Shown here: positions 1 to 8,934 of the stretch, piece after piece
Layout: every line of letters begins with the position of its first letter
Position numbering within the stretch: the stretch's first letter is position 1
NCBI GenBank assembly: GCA_003719395.1
Contig: RHMC01000008.1
Coordinates: 1-64,000 of the forward strand
DNA length: 64,000 nucleotides
Direction of reading: 5' to 3'
DNA from: Streptomyces altiplanensis
GTDB lineage: Bacteria > Actinomycetota > Actinomycetes > Streptomycetales > Streptomycetaceae
The notes under the pieces: generated by a model
What the model saw: the letters and a program-made list of their open reading frames with translations, nothing else
Told to the model about the DNA's origin: nothing
Databases searched by the model: none
Program-made: the position numbers and the translations under genes

Positions 1-36
1 ATCCCCAGGCAGAATCGTTCTGGCCTGGGGAAACGC
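1..36. repeat. Left 23-nt repeat with hairpin, candidate islet boundary
   Basis: Positions 3-14 pair with 18-30 to form a 12-bp hairpin with one bulged G at 22. Positions 14-36 recur at 3833-3855 with 21 of 23 bases identical; the differences are G/A at 23 and G/T at 28. The two copies bracket the VapBC region. They could be remnants of attachment sites or two copies of a dispersed terminator-like element. No integrase is visible in the window. Confidence 0.45.
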
Positions 37-298
37 GTTTTTCGGGGGCATTTTGTGTGCGGCGGACGCCTTCCGGGGGCGGGCGAACGCGAGTCCTCGT
101 ACATCGAAGACGAGCCCTGTACGGCTTTGACCTGGGGCTTTGTAGCGACGCCGCCGTGGGAGCGTCGTGGAACGGCCCCACGGCCGTTGAGGGAGACGCC
201 GCGCTTCGCCCAACCCCACCACATCGGTGCGACATCGCCCCCTCCACGCCTGGTCCGTCTCGTGCGCGATGGGCTGCCGCCGCGAATGTTGGTGACGT

Positions 299-320
299 AT
301 CATGGTTATGTACATCATGG
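299..320 (+). promoter_or_regulatory. Candidate VapBC operator
   Basis: Two copies of ATCATGG (299-305 and 314-320) lie 15 bp apart around the palindrome ATGTACAT (308-315), 24 bp before the antitoxin start. VapBC operons are usually repressed by their own toxin-antitoxin complex binding such repeats. Assignment as the operator is inferred from position and symmetry. I see no other feature between 37 and 298. Confidence 0.35.
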
Positions 321-343
321 ACTTGCGGTGAGGGGTGGCTGGT

Positions 344-577
344 ATGTCTGTGACCCAGGTCGATCTCGACGACGAGGCGCTGGCCGAAGCGATGCGGCTC
401 ATGGGTGCCTCGACGAAGAAGGAGACGGTCAACGGGGCTCTGCGGGACTACGTGGCGCGCGTCAAGCGGCTGGAGGCTGCCGAGAAGCTCGCCGAGCGGG
501 GTGAGCGGGGCGAGTTCGAGGCTGCGGCTGCGGCGCACGCGGCGGCCAAGCGTGCCCGGCAGGCAGCCTTCGAGTGA
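344..577 (+). CDS. vapB: VapB-type antitoxin
   Basis: Small antitoxin of a type II toxin-antitoxin pair, expected to bind DNA and neutralise the VapC ribonuclease next to it. The 77-residue product opens with the pattern VDLDDEALAEAMRLMGAST and then KKETVNGALRDYV, which is the ribbon-helix-helix core of the VapB family. The tail is rich in Ala, Glu and Arg and probably wraps the toxin. ATG 344 follows a G-rich stretch (331-339); an in-frame GTG at 335 is the alternative. The stop overlaps the toxin start (GTGA at 574-577), so the pair is translationally coupled. The family call is firm; the regulatory role is inferred. Confidence 0.88.
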   Translation: MSVTQVDLDDEALAEAMRLMGASTKKETVNGALRDYVARVKRLEAAEKLAERGERGEFEAAAAAHAAAKRARQAAFE

Positions 578-981
578 TTACGTACCTCCTCGATACGTCC
601 GCCCTGTGGCATCTCTTCCGTACGCCGGGGGCGTTGCGGCCCTGGGAAGGGCACATCGCCGCCGGTGTGTTCCACATCTGCGAGCCCACGAGAGCGGAGT
701 TCCTCTACTCGGCCACAAGCCCGGCCCATCGGGACGAGTTGGCCGAAGAGCTGGATGCTCTCTGCCATCTCTCGCCGGTTCCCAAGAGCGCGTGGCGCTG
801 GGTCGACACCGCGCAGTACAAGCTCACCCAGCGAGCGCAGCACCGCGCCGCCGGAGCCATCGACCTCCTGGTGTGTGCGACAGCGGTCCATCACGGTCAC
901 ACGGTGCTCCACGTGGACAACGACTTCGCCGCGGTGGCGGCGGTTCTCAAGGAAGTGCAGCAACGGGACGTACGTGCCTGA
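574..981 (+). CDS. vapC: VapC-type PIN-domain toxin
   Basis: Ribonuclease toxin of the PIN family, 135 residues, a normal length. The expected acidic metal-binding residues are present: D7 in the N-terminal LLDTSALW motif, E42, D97 in AIDLLVCATA, and D115 or D117 in HVDNDF. It starts with GTG inside the antitoxin stop codon. VapC proteins usually cut tRNA or rRNA, but nothing in the sequence shows the target. The pair sits in an otherwise degraded stretch, which is typical of modules kept by addiction in genomic islets. Confidence 0.9.
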   Translation: MITYLLDTSALWHLFRTPGALRPWEGHIAAGVFHICEPTRAEFLYSATSPAHRDELAEELDALCHLSPVPKSAWRWVDTAQYKLTQRAQHRAAGAIDLLVCATAVHHGHTVLHVDNDFAAVAAVLKEVQQRDVRA

Positions 982-1262
982 CTGCTGCCCATCCCCGATT
1001 TTCGCAGGGAGCCCCAGCCGACGGGGCTGCGGCGAAGGCCGGATCGAACCGTTTCGATCGCTGATGCGGGGTGGGGGTGTTCCTGGCGAGCCTGAACGCA
1101 GGCTGCGAGTTCCGGGCGGGAAGCGAAGGCCGTGTGCCGTGCCCCCGCAACATTTCACGAACCTGCACGGAATGCGGGTACTCGCTGACACCGAGACAAC
1201 CGTCGAGCGCGTAGGCATTGGCTCGTGCCGGCTGGCTCGTCGTACCGCGCACGGCGGGGCGG

Positions 1263-1397
1263 CTGCTTGAGCCCCGACTGGCCGACGGCGTTGACCACCT
1301 GGCGCTGGAGCGCCAGACAGAGGGTGAGGATCGGCAGGCGGGTCAGGCATGTGAGGGCCATCAGGGCGCCCCAGTTGTTGGCGCTGACCTTCATCAC
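1263..1397 (-). pseudogene. C-terminal scrap of a sugar ABC permease
   Basis: The minus strand encodes NNWGALMALTCLTRLPILTL followed by a QRQVV...GLKQ tail. This matches the last membrane segment and conserved end of MalG-type carbohydrate ABC permeases, where the usual pattern is W..LMA, then P.L..F...QR..V, then G..KG. Nothing upstream continues the gene, so only about 40 codons remain. The rest of 982-1586 shows no recognisable gene. It is probably an old deletion scar at the islet edge. Family assignment rests on motif memory. Confidence 0.45.
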
Positions 1398-1586
1398 ACC
1401 CCCGACTATGAAGAGCTGGTGCCGGCCTGGACGCCGGCTTCATGCTGGAGCAAGGGCGGTGCGCCCTGGCCCTGTATGGGCCGGCGCCCCGATCTCCCAT
1501 CACCGGAAGACCTCGGCCCCTGTCCGGCGATCACCGCACACACCCCGACTACCCTCAACTGCGAGAAGCCACTTCAGGAGCGGGCG

Positions 1587-2840
1587 ATGGACACCGGGAT
1601 TCAGCTGATCAGTGACGGTGACGGACTGGCGGTCATCGGAAATGCGACGGATGTCGACCGCTTCCTCGTCTCGGAGGGACTGTCGTCGAAGGACCTCGGA
1701 CTGCGACGGCTCAAGTCCGTCTTCGGTACGGGGGCTGCAGTCGCGCAGGCAGGTTCGGATATGGCCGCCGACTCCGGTCGCTGGGTGAAGCTGACTCCGA
1801 AGTCGGCACAGCTTGTCAAGAAGTACGGGCTGAGGGAAAGCTCGAAGACGGGTCTCACAACAGGTGTGGTAAAGGGGCAGAAGGGTCAGATCAGGGGATT
1901 CGTGGAATTCACGAAGGGGCCCCGATCGCTTCTGACCAACCCGGCGGTTCTCGCCAATGCTGCGAGGCTCATGTCGCAGGTTGCGATGCAACAGACCATG
2001 GACGAGATCACCGACTACCTCGCCACTATCGACGAGAAGGTCGACGACGTGTTGCGCGCCCAGAAGGACGCTGCGTTGGCCCGCATGATCGGGGTGGGCT
2101 TCGTCATCGATGAGGCCATGACCATCCGAGAGAAGAGGGACAGGGTCGACGAGGTTACGTGGTCGAAGGTGCAAACCGCGCCGGCGACGATCGCGGAGAC
2201 CCAGGTGTACGCATTGCGTCAACTGGACGCGATCGTGGAGAAGATGGAGCGCAAGACCAAGATCGGTGATCTCGCCACGACGGCCAAGGACGCTGAGTGC
2301 GCGGTTCGGGAGTGGCTCGCCGTTCTGGCTCGCTGCTTCCAACTGCAGGACGCGATCGCCGTGCTCGAACTCGACCGGGTGCTGGACGCGTCTCCTGAAG
2401 GGCTGGACGGGCATCGCCTCGGACTGAGGGCTGCCCGGCAGAACCGGCTGGAACTCATCTCGCGGAGCACCGAGCGTCTGGTGGCCCGGATGAATGCGGT
2501 CGCCGGCACGGCCAACGCGAAGGTGCTACTGCACCCGGCCAAGTCCCCGGCTGTAGTCCAGGCGAGCAACCATGTCGCCACCGGCGTGCATGACTTCCAC
2601 ATGCGGCTCGGGATTGAGTCGGGTCGCCGGTCATCGGAGGTGAGACGATGGGCCGACGCGGCCGCGGAGGTGAGGGACAAGGCGCTCGAGACAGGAGCGA
2701 AGGGCGTCGGTGCCGCCAGAAGCCTCGGCAACGAGACCCTCGGCCGGGCCGGCTCGGTCAAGGACAAGCTCTCCGGCGGGATCGCCGAGCGAGCGCGCCG
2801 CAGGCGTGGGGACGAGGAGAAGCGCGACGAGGAAGGCTGA
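1587..2840 (+). CDS. Hypothetical 417-residue protein
   Basis: I do not recognise this protein. ATG 1587 is preceded by AGGAG (1576-1580) at good spacing; the frame is open further upstream but lacks a ribosome site. There is no signal peptide or clear membrane segment. The N-terminal 100 residues hold a Gly/Ala-rich stretch (SVFGTGAAVAQAGS). Residues about 120-330 look almost wholly helical, with heptad-like Leu/Ile/Val spacing (MDEITDYLATIDEKVDDVLR). The tail is charged (ERARRRRGDEEKRDEEG). Its stop touches the ATG of the next reading frame. A coiled-coil cytoplasmic protein is the most I would infer. It lies inside the repeat-bounded islet. Confidence 0.7.
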   Translation: MDTGIQLISDGDGLAVIGNATDVDRFLVSEGLSSKDLGLRRLKSVFGTGAAVAQAGSDMAADSGRWVKLTPKSAQLVKKYGLRESSKTGLTTGVVKGQKGQIRGFVEFTKGPRSLLTNPAVLANAARLMSQVAMQQTMDEITDYLATIDEKVDDVLRAQKDAALARMIGVGFVIDEAMTIREKRDRVDEVTWSKVQTAPATIAETQVYALRQLDAIVEKMERKTKIGDLATTAKDAECAVREWLAVLARCFQLQDAIAVLELDRVLDASPEGLDGHRLGLRAARQNRLELISRSTERLVARMNAVAGTANAKVLLHPAKSPAVVQASNHVATGVHDFHMRLGIESGRRSSEVRRWADAAAEVRDKALETGAKGVGAARSLGNETLGRAGSVKDKLSGGIAERARRRRGDEEKRDEEG

Positions 2841-3350
2841 ATGAGTACCGACCGTCAGCCACGTGCGCAGCCTGGCTGCGCCCTCAAGTGCGAAGAGCCG
2901 AATCCGCTGCTCAGAACTTCGCCGCCCGGGATGTTCTCGTCGGACGAGTGCCCTCACCTGCGGTGAGTGCCTCGCGTATGTCCTCGCCGTCCTCGACGAC
3001 GAGCCGATCGTTGTGCTCAACCGCGCCACCGGCGTCCGCTTCAGCCTGCGCGTCTGCGGCATCGGTGACAACTTTCAGCTGCACACGCTCCTCGCCGACG
3101 CCCTGATCGGCCGAGGTCTCGTGGAGGGCGAGGCGCCGTCGGCCGAGGCTGTCGCCTGCTGCCGCGACCGGGCTGGGATGGTGCCGACCACCGGCTCCTT
3201 CGACTCGACGGCGTACAGGAGGAACTGGCCCGCCGGCCGCTTCTTCCCCGGTATGACCGGCGACCTCGTGTACGACCACGCCCTCGCGCCCGAGGAGTCG
3301 GCCGCCCTGCTCGCCAGAGTGGCCGCGCCTGTCCGCCGACGTGGGGGCGC
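2841..3350 (+). pseudogene. Degraded hypothetical gene coupled to the 417-residue protein
   Basis: ATG 2841 directly follows the previous stop and has a good ribosome site (GAGGAAGG, 2828-2835), but its frame closes after 41 codons. Another frame then reads a protein-like stretch from about 2950: DEPIVVLNRATGVRFSL, GIGDNFQLHTLLADALI, then RNWPAGRFFPGMTGDLV to about 3345. I think it resembles a common actinobacterial hypothetical family in which a longer segment separates the GIGDNFQLHTLLADALIG and RSWPAGRFFP motifs. That would make this copy frame-shifted and internally deleted. The resemblance is from memory and needs a search. Confidence 0.4.
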
Positions 3351-3438
3351 GGTCGGAGCATCAGGACGGCGATTGCCGGAACATCCCCGCGCTGGCGGAG
3401 AGGATGTGCTGATCATCACGATCGTCGTTGCCGCGTTC

Positions 3439-3468
3439 GGAAACACCCCGCGAGCGCGGGAGTGTTCC
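3439..3468. repeat. Solitary CRISPR-repeat-like palindrome
   Basis: This 30-nt imperfect palindrome starts GGAAACACCCCGCG and ends CGCGGGAGTGTTCC. In length, core CCCGCG/CGCGGG stem and GTGTTCC end it resembles type I-E repeats of actinobacteria. It is a single copy with no spacer array and no cas gene in the window, so it may be a chance hairpin, a terminator or an orphan repeat. The rest of 3351-3789 shows no gene I can support. Confidence 0.25.
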
Positions 3469-3789
3469 GGACAGTACACCGAGTGGTCCGACGCCCTGTG
3501 CGCTCTCCGAGCGAGCGGTGGTTGGGGTTATTTGCTACGGGACGTGACTGCCTGTGGCGAGGAGCCAGGGCAGAGAAATGTGTCGGAATCCTGGGGCGGC
3601 CCCGGTGCCATGAAGGAGGGGAACCCCCTGTGCTGCTCGGGAGCAGGGGGGTACGGGCCGGGGGGAAGCGGTGCGGTGAACGCCGAACGGTCTCCCATCG
3701 AGCCGGATCGAGGGGGGATCCAGGCGGGCGGAAACAGGGGTTTATGTCCGTTGCTTCGGCATCGTCGCAGGTGAGACGGGTCACTTGTA

Positions 3790-3804
3790 TGGGTCCGAGT
3801 CCCA
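3790..3804 (+). other. T-arm-like tRNA remnant
   Basis: The 15-mer TGGGTCCGAGTCCCA is one base away from a standard tRNA T-arm (TGGGTTCGAGTCCCA) and is followed by CCCGCCCCA, which looks like an acceptor 3' strand. I found no matching 5' acceptor strand near 3735-3745 and no anticodon arm, so this is not a working tRNA. A tRNA 3' fragment next to the 3833-3855 repeat would suit the end of an integrated element. This is inference only. Confidence 0.25.
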
Positions 3805-3832
3805 CCCGCCCCACTCTCCTCAGGCCGGGAGG

Positions 3833-3855
3833 ATCGTTCTGACCTGTGGAAACGC
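3833..3855. repeat. Right 23-nt repeat, candidate islet boundary
   Basis: Second copy of the sequence at 14-36, with two mismatches, in the same orientation. It also sits in an imperfect hairpin (CAGGCC upstream of ATCGTTCT, GACCTG downstream). The sequences diverge right after the shared AAACGC. Positions 3856-4003 hold no gene I can support. Confidence 0.45.
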
Positions 3856-4003
3856 AACGGCAAGAGTCCTCGTCGGAGCCGTGGCGGCCTTCGCTGCCAC
3901 CGGAACCGAGAACAAACGGCTCTGCGGTGGCCCACGCTTGACCGCGGTGCCGGCCGGCCGGAGGCCGCGCGGCAGACCGGCGGCCGTTCCGTGCGAGCCG
4001 TCG

Positions 4004-5182
4004 TCAGGTGACCGCGGCGGTCATGCGGCGTACCGCCTCTGTGATCATTTCGGGCGAGGTCGCGAGGTTCAGCCGCACGTGGCCGGCGCCGCCGGTGCCG
4101 AAGGTCTTCCCGGGGCTGAGGGCGACCCGGCCGCGTTCCAGGAAGACCTCGGCCGGGTCGTCGCCCAGGCCGAGCGGCCGGCAGTCGAGCCAGGCGAGGT
4201 ACGTGCCTTCCGCGGGCCGGTAGCCCACCTCCGGCAGGTGCTCGGCCAGCAGGCCGGCGAGCAGCCGGCGGTTTGCGTCCAGCCCGGCGAGTACCGCGTC
4301 GAGCCAGTCGGTGCCGTTTCGCAGGGCGGCGGTGTGGGCGATGACGCCGAGGTGGCTGGGCCCGTGGCTCACTTCTTCGGGTATGCGTGCGAGGTCGCGG
4401 GCGGCCGCGGGTCCGGCGACGGCGAGCGCGGCCTTGAGCCCGGCCAGGTTCCAGGCCTTGGACGCCGACATCAGGGAGAGGCCGCTCTCCGCCCCGGGCA
4501 CGCTCAGGTACGGCACGAACGCCGTCCCGGACGCCACGACGGGGGCGTGGATCTCGTCGACGACCACCCGTACCCCGTACCTGTCCGCCAACGCGGCCAC
4601 GGCGGCCAGTTCGTCGTGGGTGTGCACCGTGCCGGTCGGGTTGTGCGGGCTGCACAGCAGGTACGCCGCCCGGCTCCCGCCCGCGGTGGCCGCCCGGAAC
4701 GCGTCGTCCAGACCGGTGAGATCGATCCGCAGGTCGCTGCCGAGCGGTGCTTCGACGATCCGCCGGTCCATGTGCTCCACGAACTGGTAGAACGGCGGGT
4801 AGACGGGGCAGTTGACCACCACGGGATCGCCCGGGCCGCTGATCACCTTGAGTACCTCGACGATGCCCAGCATCACATCGGGCACGATCGCCGTGCGTTC
4901 CGCCGCCGGCCCGCTCCAGCCCCACCGCTTCTGCGCGAACTCCGCCAGCGCCTCGGCGTAGCCGGTTCCGAACGGATAGCCGGTGTCTCCGAGCGCGACC
5001 GCGCCCGTGATCGCGCGCGCCACCGGCTCGGCGAGCGGCACGTCCATCTCCGCCACCCACAACGGCAGCACGTCGTCCGGGTACGTGCGCCATTTCATGC
5101 TCGTACGCCGGCGCAACTCGTCGGGAGAGAGCCGGCGCAGGGGGTTGGGGTCGCCGGATGAGCCGTGCCACATCACGTCCAT
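4004..5182 (-). CDS. MalY/PatB-type PLP-dependent C-S lyase or aminotransferase
   Basis: Cytoplasmic fold-type I PLP enzyme of 392 residues. The PLP lysine is K242 in [13 protein letters not shown]. Other cofactor-site motifs are CSPHNPTG (about 177-184) and VVVDEIHAP (207-214). The N-terminal WVAEMD and GYPFGTGY signatures are those of the MalY/PatB group, which cleaves cystathionine or other cysteine conjugates, rather than of ordinary aspartate transaminases. ATG 5182 gives the full-length family N-terminus. It stands alone on the minus strand, divergent from the YceI gene. The exact substrate cannot be read from the sequence. Confidence 0.88.
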   Translation of the reverse strand: MDVMWHGSSGDPNPLRRLSPDELRRRTSMKWRTYPDDVLPLWVAEMDVPLAEPVARAITGAVALGDTGYPFGTGYAEALAEFAQKRWGWSGPAAERTAIVPDVMLGIVEVLKVISGPGDPVVVNCPVYPPFYQFVEHMDRRIVEAPLGSDLRIDLTGLDDAFRAATAGGSRAAYLLCSPHNPTGTVHTHDELAAVAALADRYGVRVVVDEIHAPVVASGTAFVPYLSVPGAESGLSLMSASKAWNLAGLKAALAVAGPAAARDLARIPEEVSHGPSHLGVIAHTAALRNGTDWLDAVLAGLDANRRLLAGLLAEHLPEVGYRPAEGTYLAWLDCRPLGLGDDPAEVFLERGRVALSPGKTFGTGGAGHVRLNLATSPEMITEAVRRMTAAVT

Positions 5183-5366
5183 GGTGCCGAACCTAGCGCC
5201 GGGCGGGGCGGACCGCAGGGCCTTGGCCGAGGTCTCCGCTCCGCCGGCGCGGGCCGGAGGCGGCTTCCGCTCGTTCCAGCGGTTTTGGTCCAGGAGCCCG
5301 AGGGGGGTGAATGAGGGATTCCGGTAACGATCTATCCTGGGCTGCCTCGATTGAAAGGTGAACTAC

Positions 5367-6281
5367 ATGGTCCTCTCACTCCTTCGTCGCAGGCGATCGA
5401 AGGCGGCTCTCGGAGGTGGTGCCGGACTCGTACTCCCCGCGCCGGCGGGGGCGGGCACCATCAACTGCGAAGTGGTGGACCCGGTCGGGCAGCCGCTCGG
5501 CGGCGCCGAGGTCACAGTGACCGCCAAGGCCACCGGTCGCGCGATGGCCAAGGGGACCACGGACGTGTACGGCCTGTTCTGTGCGGCCGTGCCGCCCGGC
5601 GAGTACAGCCTGCTGATGACGGCGGAGGGCATGCAGCCCGCCCGCTGGACCTTCGACATCGCGGCCGGTGAGACGCTGCCGATGGGCCGCGTGCAGCTCG
5701 AGGTGTCCGAGCAGCTGGAGCCGCCGTCGCCCGGCACCTGGCTCTTCGACCCGCCCCACACGGCGATCCGCTTCATCGCGCGGCACGTCGGCATGGCGAA
5801 CGTCCACGGGCGCTTCGAGCGCTTCGAGGGCGGCGTGCGCGTCGCGCACAACGTCGAGGACTCGCAGGTCGAGATACGGATCGATGCGGCGAGCATCACG
5901 ACGGGCAACAACACGCGCGACGGTCACCTGCGGTCCGCCGACTTCCTCGACGTCGAGAACTACCCGTACATCCACTTCATCAGCGACCGCTTCGTCTACC
6001 GGGGCGGCAACAACTGGGGCGTGCAGGGCTCGCTGACCATGCACGGCATCAGCCGCTCGGTGGTCCTGGACACCACCTACCTCGGCGCGGTCAACGGCGG
6101 ATACGGCGAGGAACTGCGGTGCGCCGCGCGTGCCACGGCCGAGCTGCACCGCGAGGACTACACCCTGAACTGGCGGAACATGCTCGCGCGCGGCATCGCC
6201 ATCGTCGGTCCCACGGTCAAGCTGGAGCTGGACGTCCAGACGATGTTCCAGGGCCCGGACACCCCGACCCCGCCGGACTAG
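5367..6281 (+). CDS. YceI-family protein with N-terminal carboxypeptidase-regulatory-like domain
   Basis: 304 residues. ATG 5367 has GAAAGGTG (5353-5360) as ribosome site; GTG 5358 is the alternative. Residues about 28-110 form a beta-sandwich of the CarboxypepD_reg type (CEVVDPVGQPLGGAEVTVTA, then GEYSLLMTAEGM). From about 125 a YceI lipocalin-like domain follows (GTWLFDPPHTAIRFIARHVG, TRDGHLRSADFLDVENYP, LTMHGISRSV). YceI proteins hold polyisoprenoid or amphiphilic lipids. The N-terminus has an Arg cluster and a short Gly/Leu stretch but no convincing cleavable signal, so location is unclear. The fused architecture is less common than a lone YceI domain. Confidence 0.85.
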   Translation: MVLSLLRRRRSKAALGGGAGLVLPAPAGAGTINCEVVDPVGQPLGGAEVTVTAKATGRAMAKGTTDVYGLFCAAVPPGEYSLLMTAEGMQPARWTFDIAAGETLPMGRVQLEVSEQLEPPSPGTWLFDPPHTAIRFIARHVGMANVHGRFERFEGGVRVAHNVEDSQVEIRIDAASITTGNNTRDGHLRSADFLDVENYPYIHFISDRFVYRGGNNWGVQGSLTMHGISRSVVLDTTYLGAVNGGYGEELRCAARATAELHREDYTLNWRNMLARGIAIVGPTVKLELDVQTMFQGPDTPTPPD

Positions 6282-6524
6282 TCCGGACCGGCCGGCGACG
6301 GGAGCCTCCGGTCGCGCCCTCGCGGGCGCGCCCGAGGTTTTTGCGTTCCGATGCGGTCTCGTCGCACTATTCATCGGATCAATGAGCTGTTTTTGCCGGG
6401 GAATTGGCGCCTGAGGGGTGTTGAAGGGGCGGAGAGGTCTGATAGATATTCGTCGCGGCCCCGGCGAGATCTGGCCGTGCTGCCCGGCGCGGCCCAGCAC
6501 TTCCCTTCGTCGAGGAGTCATCCG

Positions 6525-6671
6525 ATGACTGGCAGGACAGCGGGGAACAGGACGAGAGCGGTACGCGCGGTGGCCCTGGCCGCCTGTGCCTCGCCGGCGC
6601 TCGCCGCGTGCGGCAGCACCAAGGGCACCGTCGAGCACCCCGACGGGGAGGGAACTCCATCGACCCGGTGA
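6525..6671 (+). pseudogene. Lipoprotein N-terminal stub, probable lost sugar-binding protein
   Basis: A complete start region survives: GAGGAG (6511-6516), ATG 6525, a basic N-terminus, a hydrophobic segment and a lipobox (LAACGS) with the lipid-bearing cysteine near residue 29. The frame then ends at 48 codons. It lies directly upstream of, and in line with, the fucose-type operon, where a substrate-binding lipoprotein of an ABC sugar importer would be expected. I read it as the 5' end of such a gene after deletion of the mature domain. A genuine small lipoprotein cannot be excluded. The remainder of 6282-6749 shows only a weak GC hairpin near 6315-6332. Confidence 0.5.
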
Positions 6672-6749
6672 GACCCCCGACCCGCACATGGTGTCCGAAC
6701 CCGGCGGCCGGCGCCGGACCTTCGACCGACCGTGAGAGGCAGCCCCTAC

Positions 6750-8146
6750 GTGACCGGAACAGGTCCCCGCATCACCGCCGTCGACACGTACGACATCAGA
6801 TTCCCCACCTCGCGCGAGCTCGACGGCTCCGACGCCATGAATCCCGACCCCGACTACTCCGCCGCCTACCTGGTGCTGCGCACCGACGCGGCGACGGGCA
6901 CGAGCGGCACGGCTTCACCTTCACCATCGGACGCGGCAACGACGTCCAGGTCGCGGCGGTCGAGGCCCTGCGCCCGCACCTCGTCGGCCGGCCGGTCGAC
7001 GGGCTGTGCGCGGACCCCGGCACGCTCGGCCGGGACCTGACCGGGGACAGCCAGCTGCGCTGGCTCGGCCCGGAGAAGGGCGTGATGCACATGGCGATCG
7101 GGGCGGTGGTCAACGCCGCCTGGGACCTGGCCGCCAAGCGGGCGGGCAAACCGCTGTGGAAGTTCCTGGCCGACGCCGAACCCGAATGGCTCGTCTCCCA
7201 GGTCGACTTCCGCTACATCGCCGACGTACTCAGCGCCGAGGACGCGCTGGGGCTCCTGCGGCGGGGCCGGGGCGGGCGCGGCGAGCGGGAGGCGCTGCTG
7301 CGCGCGGGCGGATACCCCGGCTACACCACCTCGCCCGGCTGGCTCGGCTACTCCGACGAGAAGCTGACCCGGCTGGCGCGGGAGGCCGTCGCCGACGGCT
7401 TCACCCAGATCAAGCTGAAGGTCGGCGCGGACCTGACGGACGACATCCGGCGGATGCGGGCCGCGCGCGCCGCCGTCGGCCCGGACATCCGCATTGCCGT
7501 CGACGCCAACCAGCGGTGGAACGTCGGCGAGGCCGTCGAGTGGACGCGGGCGCTGGCGGAGTTCGACCCGTACTGGATCGAGGAGCCGACCAGCCCCGAC
7601 GACATCCTCGGACACGCCGAGATCCGCAGGGCGGTGGCGCCGGTGAGGGTCGCCACCGGCGAGCACGTACAGAACCGCATCGTCTTCAAGCAGCTCCTCC
7701 AGGCCGGGGCCGTCGACGTGCTCCAGATCGACGCGGCGCGGGTCGGCGGGGTCAACGAGAACCTGGCGATCCTGCTGCTCGCCGCGGCGTTCGAGGTGCC
7801 GGTGTGCCCGCACGCGGGCGGCGTCGGGCTGTGCGAGCTGGTGCAGCACCTGTCGATGTTCGACTACGTCGCGCTCACGGGGACCACCGAGAACCGCGTC
7901 ATCGAGTACGTCGACCACCTCCACGAGCACTTCACCGACCCCGTGGTGATGCGGGGCGGACACTACGCGGCACCGGACGCGCCGGGCTTCTCGGCCATGA
8001 TGCGCCCCGAGTCCATCGCCGAATTCACCTATCCGGGCGGCTCGTTCTGGGCCGCCGACCTGGCAGGCGCGACTCCTGCCACCGCTCCTGCTCCTGCCAC
8101 TGCTCCTGACGCCGTCACCGCCGCTGCCGAGGAGGCCGCCGTATGA
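6750..8146 (+). CDS. L-fuconate dehydratase (enolase superfamily)
   Basis: Converts L-fuconate to 2-keto-3-deoxy-L-fuconate in oxidative L-fucose breakdown. The C-terminal barrel carries QIKLKVG (KxK base), [16 protein letters not shown] and ATGEH metal ligands, and [11 protein letters not shown]. The [13 protein letters not shown] segment and the N-terminal [13 protein letters not shown] are typical of the FucD branch rather than of mandelate racemases. GTG 6750 follows GAGAGG (6734-6739). One base is missing near 6893, where [16 protein letters not shown] switches frame; otherwise the protein is complete. The C-terminus ends in an Ala/Thr/Pro-rich tail. The stop overlaps the SDR start. Confidence 0.87.
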
Positions 8147-8934
8147 GCGAGACCGACCCGAACCGTCTCGACGGGCTGAAGGCCCTGGTGACCGGCGGTG
8201 CCTCCGGCATCGGCCACGCCACCGCGCGGCTGCTCGCCGCACGCGGCGCCGATGTCGCCGTACTCGACCTCGACCCGGCCGGTGCGCGGGCGCCACTGCT
8301 CGGCGTCAAGGCCGACGTCTCGGACGACGCGTCCGTACGGGAAGGGGTCGCCGCGGCGGTGGACCGCCTCGGCCGGCCTCGACATCCTGGTCAACAACGC
8401 GGGCGTCGGCGCCGCCGGCACGGTCGAGGACAACGACGACGCGCAGTGGCACCGCGTCCTGGACGTCAACGTCCTCGGCATGGTCCGCACCTCCCGTGCC
8501 GCGCTGCCGCACCTGCGGCGGTCCGCGCACGCCGCGATCGTCAACACCTGCTCGATCGCCGCGACCGCCGGGCTGCCGCAGCGCGCGCTCTACAGCGCCA
8601 GCAAGGGGGCGGTGCTGTCCCTGACCCTCGCCATGGCCGCCGACCACGTACGGGAAGGGGTACGCGTCAACTGCGTGAACCCGGGCACGGCCGACACCCC
8701 CTGGGTCGGCCGCCTCCTGGACGCCGCCGACGACCCGGAGGCCGAACGCGCCGCCCTCAATGCCCGTCAGCCCATGGGCCGCCTGGTCAGTGCCGGGGAA
8801 GTGGCCGCCGCCATCGCCTACCTGGCGAGCCCCGCCGCGGCCTCCGTCACCGCACCGGCGCTTCGCGGTCGACGGGGGGGATGCAGGGCCTGCGCCTGCG
8901 CCCGGCGGAGCCGGCGGACCGGGCGGCCCGGTGA
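8143..8934 (+). CDS. Short-chain dehydrogenase, probably sugar or deoxyfuconate dehydrogenase
   Basis: NAD(P)-dependent SDR of about 260 residues. It shows the Rossmann glycine motif TGGASGIG near residue 18, NNAGVG, the catalytic Ser (NTCSIAAT) and YxxxK (YSASK). In fucose oxidation operons this enzyme usually oxidises 2-keto-3-deoxy-L-fuconate or L-fucose itself; sequence alone does not decide. ATG 8143 overlaps the fuconate dehydratase stop. The frame must shift near 8373 and 8860 and within the seven-G run 8874-8880 to reach the normal SDR end [13 protein letters not shown] at 8934. Several of these look like base insertions. Confidence 0.8.
   Translation: MSETDPNRLDGLKALVTGGASGIGHATARLLAARGADVAVLDLDPAGARAPLLGVKADVSDDASVREGVAAAVDRLGRPRHPGQQRGRRRRRHGRGQRRRAVAPRPGRQRPRHGPHLPCRAAAPAAVRARRDRQHLLDRRDRRAAAARALQRQQGGGAVPDPRHGRRPRTGRGTRQLREPGHGRHPLGRPPPGRRRRPGGRTRRPQCPSAHGPPGQCRGSGRRHRLPGEPRRGLRHRTGASRSTGGMQGLRLRPAEPADRAAR

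Noticed and set aside
3439..3468. A CRISPR array
   Set aside because: Only one repeat-like unit; no spacers of regular length and no cas genes.
3735..3813. A functional tRNA gene
   Set aside because: Only the T-arm and acceptor 3' strand are convincing; the 5' acceptor, D-arm and anticodon arm do not fold.
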